Below, piece after piece: positions 22,775 through 34,789 of a stretch of 64,000 bases of DNA (the first letter of the stretch is position 1; the number at the start of each line of letters is the position of its first letter). A program made the translations under genes and the position numbers. The stretch comes from Steromphala cineraria. Taxonomy: Eukaryota; Mollusca; Gastropoda; Trochida; Trochidae. Under the pieces are notes generated by a model. It did no database searches. It saw only the letters and a program-made list of their open reading frames with translations, and was not told where the DNA came from. The stretch covers positions 42,233,468-42,297,467 of the forward strand of contig OU744735.1 of NCBI GenBank assembly GCA_916613615.1. The letters run 5' to 3'.

Positions 22775-23087
22775 GGGGCGGGATAGCGCAGTGGTTAGCG
22801 CCTTCGGCTTCGGAACAAGAGGTCCGTGGTTCGAATCCCGCCAGGGGCCCGGCAACTTTGTCTGCAGTAAAGAACTGTTCTACACGCAGTCAGGTTTGGG
22901 TGCAATGCTCCACTGAATCCCAGTGCAGTACCACCAATGGTTGCTAGTTCCAGCCGATGCTCGCAGGTTTCACCGCAACGCATAGCCACAATAGTGTTGC
23001 GGGCTTTCTCCCTGCAATAATACTAGCAGCCGCGATATAAGTGAAATAATCTTGATAGCGGCGTTTAACCCCACATCACCTCACCTC
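22775..23087 (+). mobile_element. tRNA-derived SINE, full length
   Basis: It starts GGGGCGGGATAGCGCAGTGG. Pol III box A is TAGCGCAGTGG (about 22,784) and box B is GGTTCGAATCC (about 22,831). A body follows, ending in GGCGTTTAACCCC and (CTCAC)n. It is flanked by a perfect 12-bp target duplication, ACAAGTTCATAC (22,763-22,774 and 23,088-23,099). Inverted copies lie at 40,962-41,263 and 55,483-55,860, and a tail-only copy at 43,901-43,952. The GGCGTTTAAC-type tail is common in molluscan SINEs. Confidence 0.9.
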
Positions 23088-23099
23088 ACAAGTTCATAC

Positions 23100-23611
23100 A
23101 CAGGTCTAAAGCTTCACACATTGTTACAACATATCGTATCCGTTGTAAGTACGTTTGAGAAATTCTTATTTAATAGGTGTTACTACTTTAATTATGAAAA
23201 CAAAATGTATATTTTGTAATTTTGATAAAACAAACTATTTTTCATGACTCTTTTATGTTGTCAATTAATAATCAAGAACAAAACGTTTTGGACAAGGAAT
23301 TGACCTACATGTAACTGATTATTATGCATTGTTATACTTTGACAGTGAGAACAGGATTGAAAACGGTAGAGAATGTGCTTGTTTTTTATTGAAAACGGAC
23401 CATGACGTGATAATTGTACAAATATCACGCACTACGCACCGAATGGGAATGTAGTCAAAAACCTGAATAACTCCTTTAAAACGAGTTTGTCGAGTTCAAA
23501 ACGATAAAGAACGGGATTGTGCGCATTTCTAAACTAAACTTAAAACTAGATGTGAACTGTCAAAGGGCTGGATTAAACTGACTGAAAACGAAGTAAACAG
23601 GTAATCTTACC
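23100..23611. other. No gene seen
   Basis: AT-rich DNA without a recognisable frame, domain or repeat. Confidence 0.45.
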
Positions 23612-23645
23612 TACGAAAGACCATTGGTACCAATGGTCTTTCGTA
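23612..23645. repeat. Perfect 34-bp palindrome
   Basis: TACGAAAGACCATTGGT (23,612-23,628) is followed immediately by its exact reverse complement, with no spacer. The centre is a GGTACC site. Confidence 0.95.
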
Positions 23646-25155
23646 CTTACCCGATCGTAATGTACTGATTATTTTAAGACCGGGTAGAACGTAGTATTAG
23701 CTACCATGGTGTGTCTCAGGCATTAGATGTTATGTTTTAAAGTACGATATCAAGAAATGAAATATTTAAAATTGAAAAATACCAACGTAGGTGTGTAGTT
23801 TTTTTCTGGTACCCAAGTTGAAAATGTTAAGCGTTGACTCAATTTTGAGAAACAAGGAGTATTTCGGGTACCCGACAATGGCCTTAGTCGTTCGTGCTGC
23901 ACGTGTATCCCGCTGAAATTTGCATGACTATTGTTTATGTGGCCACAGTTTACAGAATACACCAATTTAATAACACAATAAACGTACTAATGATTATTTA
24001 GATAATATGTCAATATGATAAGTATAATTAAATTATAAGAGTAATGTTTCTTTAATCATTAGGTCATGGATAGCATCATCGTTGCAACTCGCCTACGTGG
24101 TCTACTGGTTAGCTTACTTGTCGTTATTCTCTCCCCACAGAGGCAGATCAAGTCATGTTGATTTAGAGAAAATATGTATAAGGGACAGATTTGCACTTTA
24201 TACAAGGAGAATGTAAAACTCTTAGAGAACTTTTGCGTAAGGCGCACTAATTTGCATAATGTTTTTACAATATCAAAATAATATGGGATTATATTATAAT
24301 TCTTTAGTATTCGATGGTTACATGAGTCCGTCTTATTTGCACATGTAACTTGGGAAAGTTCGATTAAAGTAAATAAATAACATTTTTTTCATGTTTTCCG
24401 TCCATAGTGGTTCTCCTGTTGTGTCGACATGGTAATGATTACAACTTTTCATATTTCGTAAATTAGAGTTAAAACTTCAAGTAGTGTAAATGATGTGGAA
24501 TACGATACCAAGATAAGATAACTTTATACCAGTTTGAACTTTCCGCACGGCAATCCTCGTACAAAATTCAGAATCAACGTTAACCTGAAATCATTAAACC
24601 ACAACAATGAAGTAATCACATCGCGCCAGATTAGTAGTAAGATTATTAAGATATTCATAACAGTAGTATCATTTTGAATAGTGTATATCTTACATAATTT
24701 GTCTACTGATAGTCTGGCATAGCTTCAGTATTTGTTAAAATTTGCTGAATTCTCAAGCAACTGATCCTCGTTTTTCAATTAACTTCATGTTAAGACGTAA
24801 AATATTTTAGGTAATGTGACAAACATTTGAGTAAGTAGAAGCACAAAAATTGTTCCAAATCATAGTGAAGTTGTTTGCAAGTCAATCGTATTAAAATATG
24901 CTACGCATGTAGCACATAGTGAAGAAATTATGATATCATTCTAGTGGGAATTTGCAAGTGGTGATAACATGACACACTATGTTTTTGGGGAAATTGGGCA
25001 ATATATTTTACGCTGAGCACAAGTGTAGGCTCTGAACGAGCATGTTTCACGTTATAACGTGAGTGTTGACTGCACAATTTCTACTCTCGCGCGGTTCCTG
25101 TATGAATTATAGTGTGTATCCATATTCAGTAAAAGTAAACCTAGCCTCAATAAAA
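23646..25155. other. No gene seen; possible SINE scrap at 24,090-24,165
   Basis: No convincing coding sequence. CCCCACAGAGGCAGATCAAG (about 24,134) recurs inverted near 42,825. It is preceded by GTGGTCTACTGGTTAGC, which resembles a tRNA-type box A, so a decayed SINE is likely. The frames 23,750-23,965 and 24,059-24,247 (minus) are unrecognised. Confidence 0.4.
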
Positions 25156-25361
25156 CTTGTTTCACTCCGATATTGAGTCTAGCGAGAGGTAGTAGCGGGT
25201 CGCGTCAGCTGACCTTTCGCCGGCCTATGATCTCCTAACGTTATCTTTGCAAATGCAGACTTTTAGCGGCTTAGTAAGATGATCCCTGATTGGTCAAATC
25301 CAAAGATCGCCTGACGCGACTCGCTACTACGTCTCGCTGGACTCAATATCGAAGTAAAACG
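25156..25361. mobile_element. Short MITE with about 50-bp terminal inverted repeats
   Basis: The left repeat contains GATATTGAGTCTAGCGAGAG and GTCGCGTCAG. The right repeat (25,311-25,360) contains CTGACGCGACTCGCTACTAC and CTCAATATC, the reverse complement with a few mismatches. The element is about 206 bp with no coding capacity. GC content is higher than its surroundings. Confidence 0.75.
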
Positions 25362-25702
25362 GGATCTATTGCAAGTTAACTTATTAACTTATCAAAACTT
25401 TCACATTTTCAAAAAACATTTTTGCCAATTTGGACAAGGTTTGCAAAATCAGTCCCATTTCAATTCATCTAAATGTGACAGCTGGATAGTTTCCTGATAA
25501 AAGCTGAGAAATAGTTTTATGTTTTTAACACTTCGTAGATGGATAAAACAGAATATATCTATATATCAAGGTAGACCGGAGAAATTGGAAAGTTACGATT
25601 TCATTAATGATGCACTTTTCTGAACTGTTGGCTCAGGCTACACAAAATGAATGACGAAAACATGTTATGTTAGATTAAATCATTTGAAGATGTTTATGTT
25701 TT

Positions 25703-25957
25703 AACTAGATTAGCGTTTGCGGGACACCGCAAAATCAGAGCAGTCCCGAAACCGAATTCTTAGAGTGATTACATAGCTCGTGACCTTGACCTTTGACCTT
25801 GAAAGTGAGCGTGTCAAAATCGTTCCCCGAGGTATGAGTAGTAAGTTATGAAAAAGAGTTCTGGAAAAAAGTTATAGCTTTAAATACGAGTGCGGCGGCG
25901 GCGTTGGAAACTTCACAAAAACTGATAGCAGCCCCGTCCTTAGACGGGGCTGCTAAT
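25703..25957 (+). mobile_element. Helentron-like element, internally deleted copy
   Basis: It has the same ends as 1972-3253: AACTAGATTAGCGTTTGCGG at the left and the AGCAGCCCCGTC hairpin ending CTAAT at the right. About 1 kb of interior is missing. The left hairpin stem is kept (TTTGCGG/CCGCAAA) although its loop differs (GACA versus GATA). Confidence 0.75.
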
Positions 25958-27129
25958 TAAGAATTGATTAGGAATACACTTGAAATAATCGGAACGTTAT
26001 TGAAAATTCGTTTCATAAAACCAACTCCTCTCATAACCCTGACAGTTCAATAACATTGTAGTGTTGGTCTCAACTGCTTCGCTTCTCCCAGTTTTACCTA
26101 TAGTTTGAATATAGAATAATTAGCAAATGTAATGTACTTTTGCCTATCAATCTAAAAAAGCTAGAAACAAGAGTAAAACTTCAAACTAAGTTAAGTAAAG
26201 CTTCTGATATAAAAGAAATTTTTTAACCTGAGAGCGACATTACATCAGAGATGCAAAGCAGTTTCCATTGAGTAATTCTATTGTATCTATTTTATCTTTA
26301 TAGTTCTTCTTACACATGTTATCACGTCCGAAAACTTCAGTTAGTATAACGAAAACTATACGTTTGCTTCGAAGGTTATTCAACATCGACAATAATAAAT
26401 TGAAGATGTGTCGAAAGCGTGTCAAAGCTTACTTTCTAGTAATACATATCTTTGAAAAAAATGACGCATAGACAATTAACTCTCATGATGTTAAATAAAT
26501 TAAATAATCCGTCATTTTTTATACTGATTACAAATAACTAACAAACGTACATTTAGAGTTTAAGAATCGAGGTTTATAAAAAATGCAATGGTTCTGCGAT
26601 CACCTGAAAATCTTACTCTGCTTACATATCATTAATACAATATACTCCGATGGTACGCCTTAAATCTTAAAATATACATTAATACATTCACGTGTTTGAT
26701 AACTGAAAGATTGTTAACAACACATTAAGCACAAACTCACTCACTCTCTCAAACATACTCTGCCTAAATATACCTCTAAACAGCCGTACGCTGGCTTATC
26801 GATGCGGTAAGCTGCTATCAACATGCAACATGACCTATTTTCTTCATTGCATGAAGACACATTTAATTCATATTCATTTATTAATATTTTTGTATCGTAC
26901 TCTCTTTTTTTTACAAATAAAAAGTGTTCTCCCACTCATCTACAATACGAAGGCAAGTTACTGTACTAATAGCCCATTGACGCCAAGCGTGACGTCGCCC
27001 TCGGTCAAGGGCGGATAACTCCAAGCGTCAAAACTGGAAAATTGAAAAAGACAGTTATTTAAACAAATTAATATCTAAAATTTCACAAACTATATGAAAT
27101 AAATGTTTGGATATACATTGTATTTGGAA
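25958..27129. other. No gene seen
   Basis: AT-rich DNA. The frames at 26,240-26,425 (minus), 26,741-26,935 (minus) and 26,830-27,018 (plus) are short and unrecognised. Confidence 0.45.
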
Positions 27130-27640
27130 CTGTATGGTCGGCTGTCGGCTAAACGTCTAGACTATACACAACAAATATATTGCTATAAATAGAACTGTAT
27201 CGTCGGCTGTCGGCTGTCGGCCACTTGCCCAGACTATACACAACAAATATATTGCTATATATAGAAATGTATCGTCGGCTGTCGGCTGTCGGCCACTTAC
27301 CCAGACTACACACACATACACAAAACTTCATAAAGAGAATACCATGAACATATTAGAACTAATCAATTATTAAATTAATCAATTAATCAATTAACATGTT
27401 GAAGAAGATGTGTGTGAATGTAATGAACTTAAACTGTATAAGGTATTTACTTTAATTAAAAGACTACTATTATCATGCATATACGGTGCAAGTTTACTCA
27501 ATATACACAGTACATACATATTTAACCTTTGTAGGTTTTATTCTAATAACATATGTACACGAACCTTGCAAATTTCGTGTCGTCTTACATGAAGTTCTTG
27601 CCTTTCCTAGTGTTGTATTGCTAATGAACAAAAAAAATTC
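27130..27640 (-). repeat. CCGACAG minisatellite segment, inverted copy
   Basis: (CTGTCGG)n blocks start near 27,137, 27,201 and 27,273. TGTCGTCTTACATGAAGTTC follows at about 27,577. Together they mirror 5,220-5,770. Confidence 0.75.
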
Positions 27641-27834
27641 AATCATTCTTATATCAGAATCATTCAAAACAAAAGTAGGATTGACCACATTTAAATACAC
27701 CAAAATCAATGTTAATGTTTAATCTAATTTTAATGAGATTTATCAAAGATTGTATGTTCTTTTGGCTTTCATATGATATATAGAACAAATATGTATCACG
27801 TGTCGTAGGTTAACAAGGATTTTTCAAACATAGC

Positions 27835-28634
27835 CATCAAAACACCGGTTTTCAAAAATGCAAACTTTGACCCTTCCTCGTGACCGGAAATGACTGTTCG
27901 CGATCGATTTTATTATTTTATCTGAAAGACCTTGCTAATGTCTAAGTCTCATGCAAAAATCATTAAGTTCTATTGTCTGGTTTTTTATTAATCTGCCCTT
28001 GAAGTTGGCGATTTTCAGATTTTGGTCAACTTTGAAAGGTCACAGCACAAAAGTATTAATGTTAGCACCATTAAACGACATCGCTTTTATGTACAATACT
28101 TCAGCTACATGCAGTATGAATTTCAGCTCTCTAGTGCAAGTATCTTCAGAGAAGAAGATTGTCAAAGGCGGGTGGGGTCTGAAATCGTAAAAAATGCACT
28201 AAAAGCAAGATGGCGGCCGAACCACGTGACCTACAAATTTGCCATGATTTACTTTTTTTCGTTATTTTTTATTGTGCTTCTTTTAAAAATAAATTTAAGG
28301 TTCTAAGTGCATTTTGAAAAAAAAATCAATGTTAAATTTTCGATTTTGGATTCGAACTGGACCTTTAACGTACTGGTCGATTTTGCCCAAAAGCTTAGCA
28401 TGTCGATTCCAGGGTAAGGGCTATCAGCATGTCAAGTTTCGTCACATTTGGAGTAGCCGTTTGAGCTGTAGCTCGTTCACAAAAAAAGTACAAATAATAA
28501 TAAAAAAGAACTTGAAGAAATCGGATAAAAACAATAGGTCTTCCAGACTTTGTCTTGAAGACCTAATAATAAGAAGAACTTGAAGAAATCGGATAAAAAC
28601 AATAGGTCTTCCAGACTTTGTCTTGAAGACCTAA
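27835..28634 (+). mobile_element. GGTCTTCAAGA-ended element, copy 2 (5'-truncated)
   Basis: It matches the interior and right end of 120-1150, for example TCAACTTTGAAAGGTCACAG and AAGATGGCGGCC. Its 3' terminal 62-64 bp, including the GTCTTGAAGACCTAAT hairpin end, is tandemly duplicated (28,508-28,571 and 28,572-28,634). The left terminal repeat is absent. Confidence 0.75.
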
Positions 28635-28689
28635 TAATGGCGACTTTTATAGCGCTAAATCCATAAGGTATATGCATTAAGTTAAGCAT

Positions 28690-29180
28690 TGATTGTTTCA
28701 ATCCCTGGAGTTTTTTTACTGATCTTTGTAAAGTCAGAATGTTTTCCTTGTATCCCTGCTGAAGTAAGAAGAATCTCCATGTATCTCTTCCAAAGTCTGA
28801 AGATTTTCTGATTATGTACCTCGTTTCCCTGCTAAAGTCTGACGATTTTCTTTGTCACCCTGCTTGAGTCAGACGATTTCCCTTGTATCCCTGCTAAAGT
28901 CTGAAGATTTTCTTTGTCACCCTGCTTTAGTAAGAAGAATCTCCTTGTACCCCTGCTAAAGTCTGAAGGTTTCCTTGTATCTCTGCCAAAGTCTGATGAT
29001 TTTTCTTGTTTCCCTGCTTGAGTAAGACGATGTTCTTTGTCAACCTGCTAAAATCTGAAGGTTTCCTTGTATCTCTGCCAAAGTTAGAAGATTTTCCTTT
29101 TATCCCTGCTAAAGCCTGAAGGCTTTATTTGCATCCCTGCTAAAGTCGGATATTATTTTCTATACCACTGCTTAACTCTG
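28690..29180 (+). repeat. Degenerate 32-37-bp minisatellite
   Basis: Repeats of the form CCTGCTAAAGTCTGAAGATTTTCCTTGTAT, best preserved between 28,750 and 29,130. They decay through 29,470. Confidence 0.75.
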
Positions 29181-29573
29181 AAGTGGTTGGTAACCTTGCA
29201 GCATAGGCAATATTGATTTACTTTTATCTATGTATAAATAAGAGGTTTTCCTTACAGTGAAGCTAATACACGTCGTTTATACTTATGTCTGATAAAGTCA
29301 GATGTTATACTTACACAAGACGTGTATCCCTGCTAAGTTCAGCACATATAACTTTGCAAAGATAAAATCATTTTAATCATATCTCCAGCTCAAGCCAGAA
29401 AGATTACCTTATACCCCCTGTTAAAGTCAGAACATTTTTCAGCAAAGGTAAAATCTTTATTTTATATCCATGCAAATATTTTATATCCATGCAAGAACAA
29501 GAAGTTTCCTGAGAATCAAGCCAACTGTAAGTCATAATTACGAAAGCCTACAAGGGCCAAATTCAATGATAAC

Positions 29574-30055
29574 ATTTAAAAAAAAAGTTGAAATAACAAG
29601 TAATAAAGTTGAAATAACAAGTAATAAAGTTGAAATAACAAGTTATAAAGTTGAAATAACAAGTAATAAAGTTGAAATAACAAGTTATAAAGTTGAAATA
29701 ACAAGTTATAAAGTTGAAATAACAACTTTTAAAAAGTTGAAATAACAAGTTATAAAGTTGAAATAACAAGTTATAAAGTTGAAATAACAAGTTATAAAGT
29801 TGAAATAACAAGTAATCAAGTTGAAATAACAAGTTATAAAGTTGAAATAACAAGTTATAAAGTTGAAATAACAAGTTATAAAGTTGAAATAACAACTTTT
29901 AAAAAGTTGAAATAACAAGTTCTAAAGTTGAAATAACAAGTTATAAAGTTGAAATAACAACTTTTAAAAAGTTGAAATAACAACTTTTAAAAAGTTGAAA
30001 TAACAACTTTTAAAGTTGAAATAACAAGTTATAAAGTTGAAATAACAAGTTATAT
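29574..30055 (+). repeat. 20-bp tandem array A
   Basis: About two dozen units of AAGTTGAAATAACAAGTTAT. Variants change the last bases to AGTAATA or ACTTTTAA. Open frames reading YFNFITC and similar are artefacts of the repeat. Confidence 0.95.
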
Positions 30056-30295
30056 ACTCAATCGCTTGGTGTCTCCACCAGTGAACCTTCCATTACATGT
30101 TTAATATGCAGCAAGTGGACATATTATTACGTACAAAAGACGCCATTCCCTTTGACTTATCTATATATACTTATATACTTATATATAAGTATATCAAAAT
30201 GCTTTTGCCATGATCCAAATGATGATTTTAGAACAGCGACGCTGATTGCACAACTACGAAAGCCTACAAGGGCCAAATTCAGTGATAACATTTAA
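30056..30295 (+). repeat. Spacer between arrays; copy of 42,525-42,750
   Basis: GTACAAAAGACGCCATTCCC and GATGATTTTAGAACAGC occur here and downstream of the lone exon at 42,429-42,509. Its right edge (ACGAAAGCCTACAAGGGCCA) repeats the left flank of array A, so array and flank were duplicated together. Confidence 0.75.
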
Positions 30296-32345
30296 AAAAA
30301 AAGTTGAAATAACAAGTAATAAAGTTGAAATAACAAGTAATAAAGTTGAAATAACAAGTTATAAAGTTGAAATAACAAGTTATAAAGTTGAAATAACAAG
30401 TAATAAAGTTGAAATAACAAGTTATAAAGTTCAAATAACAAGTTATAAAGTTGAAATATCAACTTTTAAAGTTGAAATAACAAGTAATAATGTTGAAATA
30501 ACTAGTTATAAAGTTGAAATAACAACTTTTAAAGTTGAAATAACAACCTTTACAGTTGAAATAATAAGTAATAAAGTTGAAATAACAACTTTTAAGTTGA
30601 AATAACAAGTAATAAAGTTGAAATAACAAGTAATAAAGTTGAAATAACAAGTTATAAAGTTGAAATAACAAGTAATAAAGTTGAAATTACAAGTAATAAA
30701 GTTGAAATAACAAGTTATAAAGTTGAAATAACAAGTAATAAAGTTGAAATAACAAGTTATAAAGTTGAAATAACAAGTTTTAAAGTTGAAATAACAACTT
30801 TTAAAAAGTTGAAATAACAACTTTAAAAGTTGAAATAACAAGTTATAAAGTTGAAATAACAAGTAATAAAGTTGAAATAACAAGTTATAAAGTTGAAATA
30901 ACAAGTTATAAAGTTGAAATAACAACTTTTAAAAAGATGAAATAACAACTTTTAAAGTTGAAATAACAACTTTTAAAGTTGAAATAACAACTTTTAAAGT
31001 TGAAATAACAAGTTATAAAGTTGAAATAACAAGTTATAAAGTTGAAATAACAAGTAATAAAGTTGAAATAACAAGTAATAAAGTTGAAATAACAAGTAAT
31101 AAAGTTGAAATAACAACTTTTAAAAAGTTGAAATAACAACTTTTAAAGTTGAAATAACAAGTAATAAAGTTGAAATAACAACTTTTAAGTTGAAATAACA
31201 AGTTATAAAGTTGAAATAACAAGTTATAAAGTTGAAATAACAAGTAATAAAGTTGAAATAACAAGTAATAAAGTTGAAATAACAAGTTATAAAGTTGAAA
31301 TAACAAGTTATTAAGTTGAAATAACAAGTTATAAAGTTGAAATAACAACTTTTAAAAAGTTGAAATAACAACTTTTAAAAAGTTGAAATAACAACTTTTA
31401 AAGTTGAAATAACAACTTTTAAAGTTGAAATAACAAGTTATAAAGTTGAAATAACAAGTTATAAAGTTGAAATAACAAGTAATAAAGTTGAAATAACAAG
31501 TAATAAAGTTGAAATAACAAGTAATAAAGTTGAAATAACAACTTTTAAAAAGTTGAAATAACAACTTTTAAAGTTGAAATAACAAGTAATAAAGTTGAAA
31601 TAACAACTTTTAAGTTGAAATAACAAGTAATAAAGTTGAAATAACAAGTAATAAAGTTGAAATAACAAGTTATAAAGTTGAAATAACAAGTAATAAAGTT
31701 GAAATTACAAGTAATAAAGTTGAAATAACAAGTTATAAAGTTGAAATAACAAGTTATAAAGTTGAAATAACAAGTTATAAAGTTGAAATAACAAGTTATA
31801 AAGTTGAAATAACAACTTTTAAAAAGTTGAAATAACAACTTTTAAAAAGTTGAAATAACAACTTTTAAAGTTGAAATAACAACTTTTAAAGTTGAAATAA
31901 CAACTTTTAAAGTTGAAATAACAAGTTATAAAGTTGAAATAACAAGTTATAAAGTTGAAATAACAAGTAATAAAGTTGAAATAACAAGTAATAAAGTTGA
32001 AATAACAAGTAATAAAGTTGAAATAACAAGTTATAAAGTTGAAATAACAAGTTATAAAGTTGAAATAACAACTTTTAAAAAGTTGAAATAACAACTTTTA
32101 AAGTTGAAATAACAACTTTTAAAGTTGAAATAACAAGTTATAAAGTTGAAATAACAAGTTATAAAGTTGAAATAACAAGTAATAAATTTGAAATAACAAG
32201 TAATAAAGTTGAAATAACAAGTAATAAAGTTGAAATAACAACTTTTAAAAAGTTGAAATAACAAGTTATAAAGTTGAAATAACAACTTTTAAAGTTGAAA
32301 TAACAAGTTATCAAGTTGAAATAACAAGTTCTAAAGTTGAAATAA
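30296..32345 (+). repeat. 20-bp tandem array B with higher-order pattern
   Basis: About 100 units of the 20-bp AAGTTGAAATAACAAGTTAT family. A rare variant, AACTTTTAAGTTGAA, recurs at about 30,588, 31,181 and 31,606. The surrounding variant order repeats with a period of about 425 bp in the second half. Confidence 0.95.
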
Positions 32346-34098
32346 TTGAAACATTTGACAAAGGAATAATCTTATTAAAGTTCAGGTTAAAGGGGCTGTA
32401 GCACGTTTTTAGGGGGAATATAAGGGGATGTCAGGAAAATGAAAATAAATGTTTCCAATCTAAAGACAATGTATGTAAGAATAAGACCGGCTATTGTTCA
32501 TGCAGTACCTGAACGGCGGCTGCTCATCATGTGGAGTAACATTCAACACACCTTTGCCAAATGACGTGGTAGGTCATTCCGTAAGACAACGGACAGGGGC
32601 AGTGCGGTTATAAATACAATAATTTGTCATAGGATGCAATAGAAATTTGAATATTGATGCAAGCGACAAAAATAATGATCTAATTGATGAACTACTTGTA
32701 CAAAGTACATATGTTTTTCCCTTGCAAAACTGAGAATATTTAAGAAAACAGAACCGAAGTGTGACAGAAGATATATTTTGTGAGGCTCACAAGGCCATTT
32801 TACCTAAGAGTAGGTTTCGCTTACTCCTTTCATTTGAAAAGTACCTGATAAAAAGTCCCATGGTGCCTAGTATCATTATGAGGTCCTAAGCTTGTAACCT
32901 GAACCTAGACTAATTTGACCATCCTATCCTAATTCAAATGCAACTGCTTATTCTTAAGACTGTTTGTGCTGGTGTAAGGCCCCATTGTTATTCAACCCTC
33001 AGATCACTTTTATTTATTGTAAGTAGGTATGTTTATTATTCAAGTGTTTTAGATCAATACATCAATTTACTTGACTCCAACTGTTTAATATTACCCATAT
33101 GGGAGAATGGACACAAGGTAGTATCTTTCTTGTAAGTCCCTAGCGAGTTACACCTTTTCCTTGCTATTGATTGGTTGTTATGTATAGGATAAAATATGAC
33201 CCGCGGGCATAATTAAAGTGTATGCTTGTTGCGGGAAATTCCCAAGGGCATTCCCCGAGGGAGAGGACTTACTTTTCAATAATGCCCACGGTTCATGTTT
33301 CATCCAACTTATAATTGACATAAACAGTGAGAAAACGATTTTCCATTATGATATAAAGTGGTGGAAAAGGTTATTAAAAGACGCGTCATTGAGATTAAAT
33401 GTGTTTTCGGTTGTAAAGCGCATTGCACGAACGCCTTGTTATGTGTTGCATGTGCAGCCAGCATTGATATGCAGTGGTACCTTGACTCTCGTGATTTTCA
33501 CTTTAGATTCGATTCAAAATCCCTTTTCCTTCAAATACTTTGTGAGAATGATAAATAAATATTCTTAGCCTAAGTTTACCTAAGATATACAAAAAATTAT
33601 AAACATATAAATTTAAAAACTAAATTTCTTTTTTATGTAAGGGAAGGGCACTAACGAAATTGTTAAATTTTTACGTCTTAAATCATGGCATCAAGTAGTG
33701 ACGTCATTCTCTTCATTGTAAACTAATTGCAATGGCAAATTTCAGAATCGAAAAGAACGGAGAAGGCTGATTTCAGTAATAATCTGTTCAGTGAAGTAAG
33801 AGTCTCCGAAACGTAGTCTGTGGCCTGAGATTGGCGATATCTCCTGAGTGCATTTAATATTTGTAACTCATATACGCGATTTTTCTATTTTTCCACAACA
33901 TGATCTAAGTTTTCGAAATCTTCTGAAATTTTCTCGTAATAGTCTTTTAATTCTTATCGTTAATAGCAATAATTATCTGATTACATATTATGTGCAGTTC
34001 ATTGGGAATGATTCATTATTCTGTGTTTTTTTTTATCAATACAAGAGAACATTTAAATGCATGTACATGATTACCTGATTACTTGTTGTTGCATTTAC
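32346..34098. other. Mostly unique DNA; FReD-locus flank at 32,477-32,520
   Basis: AGAATAAGACCGGCTATTGT at about 32,479 recurs at about 50,170, beside exon 4 of the intact gene. It therefore marks the left part of the duplicated locus. The rest, including the frame 33,218-33,568, is unrecognised. No copy of the terminal fibrinogen exon is present. Confidence 0.55.
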
Positions 34099-34789
34099 CT
34101 CTATCTCCAGAGAAACCGGAAACAAGCAGTCTGTATTTCCCAGCCTCGCTATCGACAGAAAACGTCGAGTACTTGGCGAACCCTGCAGCATCAGACCCGT
34201 CCAGCATGTCGAGTCTCAGCTGTGATGCTCTCGCAGTGGTCAAACGGTGGATTTTGTAGTTTCCTGAAACAATTAATAAGGAACTTCTTTATCTATCCAT
34301 ATAATTCCTCTTCCTTATTGCCATCCCAACTTCTAAAATGCCTCTCAAAGAAGCGATAAACAAGGAATACATACCATGGTTAATGATTGTCAAGTTACTG
34401 CATTGATAACACTATTTGACTGAAATATCAAAGAAACATAGTAACTGTTAAATTGCAAATTCTAGTTCATAACTGAGTAACAAAATCTGTACATATTTAT
34501 AATCAAATTTCATATATAATGATAAGAGCAAAAATTACCAATTCAGGAAATACGAAACACCCTGTTAGATTTTGTAGAGATATTATAGAAGCAGTGAGTT
34601 CTGTGGATCTGTGGATGAACAATATTTGTTGAATATTTATAGAACTTCTATTTATGGACTTATCCTTCTTCAAGTGGTGATTATCGACTTACCTAACCAA
34701 AAATTTCTGCTTATGTTTCCAAACCCTTGTTTGTATTCGGACCATGTCCTGAAGAAGTCTCCAGTTCCGTCGATTCGTTTTTGAAACAC
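34099..34789 (-). pseudogene. Duplicated fibrinogen-domain exons 3 and 4 (partial gene copy)
   Basis: Exon 3' (34,789-34,693, 97 nt) and exon 4' (34,263-34,099, 165 nt) correspond to exons 3 and 4 of the gene at 49,491-54,739. Exon 3' appears identical to its partner. Exon 4' differs at five bases, four of which change the amino acid; the WLGND motif becomes WLGNY. Both keep AG acceptors, GT donors, lengths and phases, and neither contains a stop. Exons 1, 2 and 5 are missing: long tandem arrays lie to the left (29.6-32.3 kb) and right (35.4-39.9 kb). It cannot encode a whole fibrinogen domain from this window, so I call it a partial copy. Splicing to distant exons cannot be excluded. Confidence 0.85.

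Noticed and set aside
29563..32285. Many open frames of 70-139 codons reading YFNFITC or KVEITSN
   Set aside because: They are translations of the 20-bp tandem array in several frames at once; period 20 is not a multiple of three and no start, splice or domain evidence exists.
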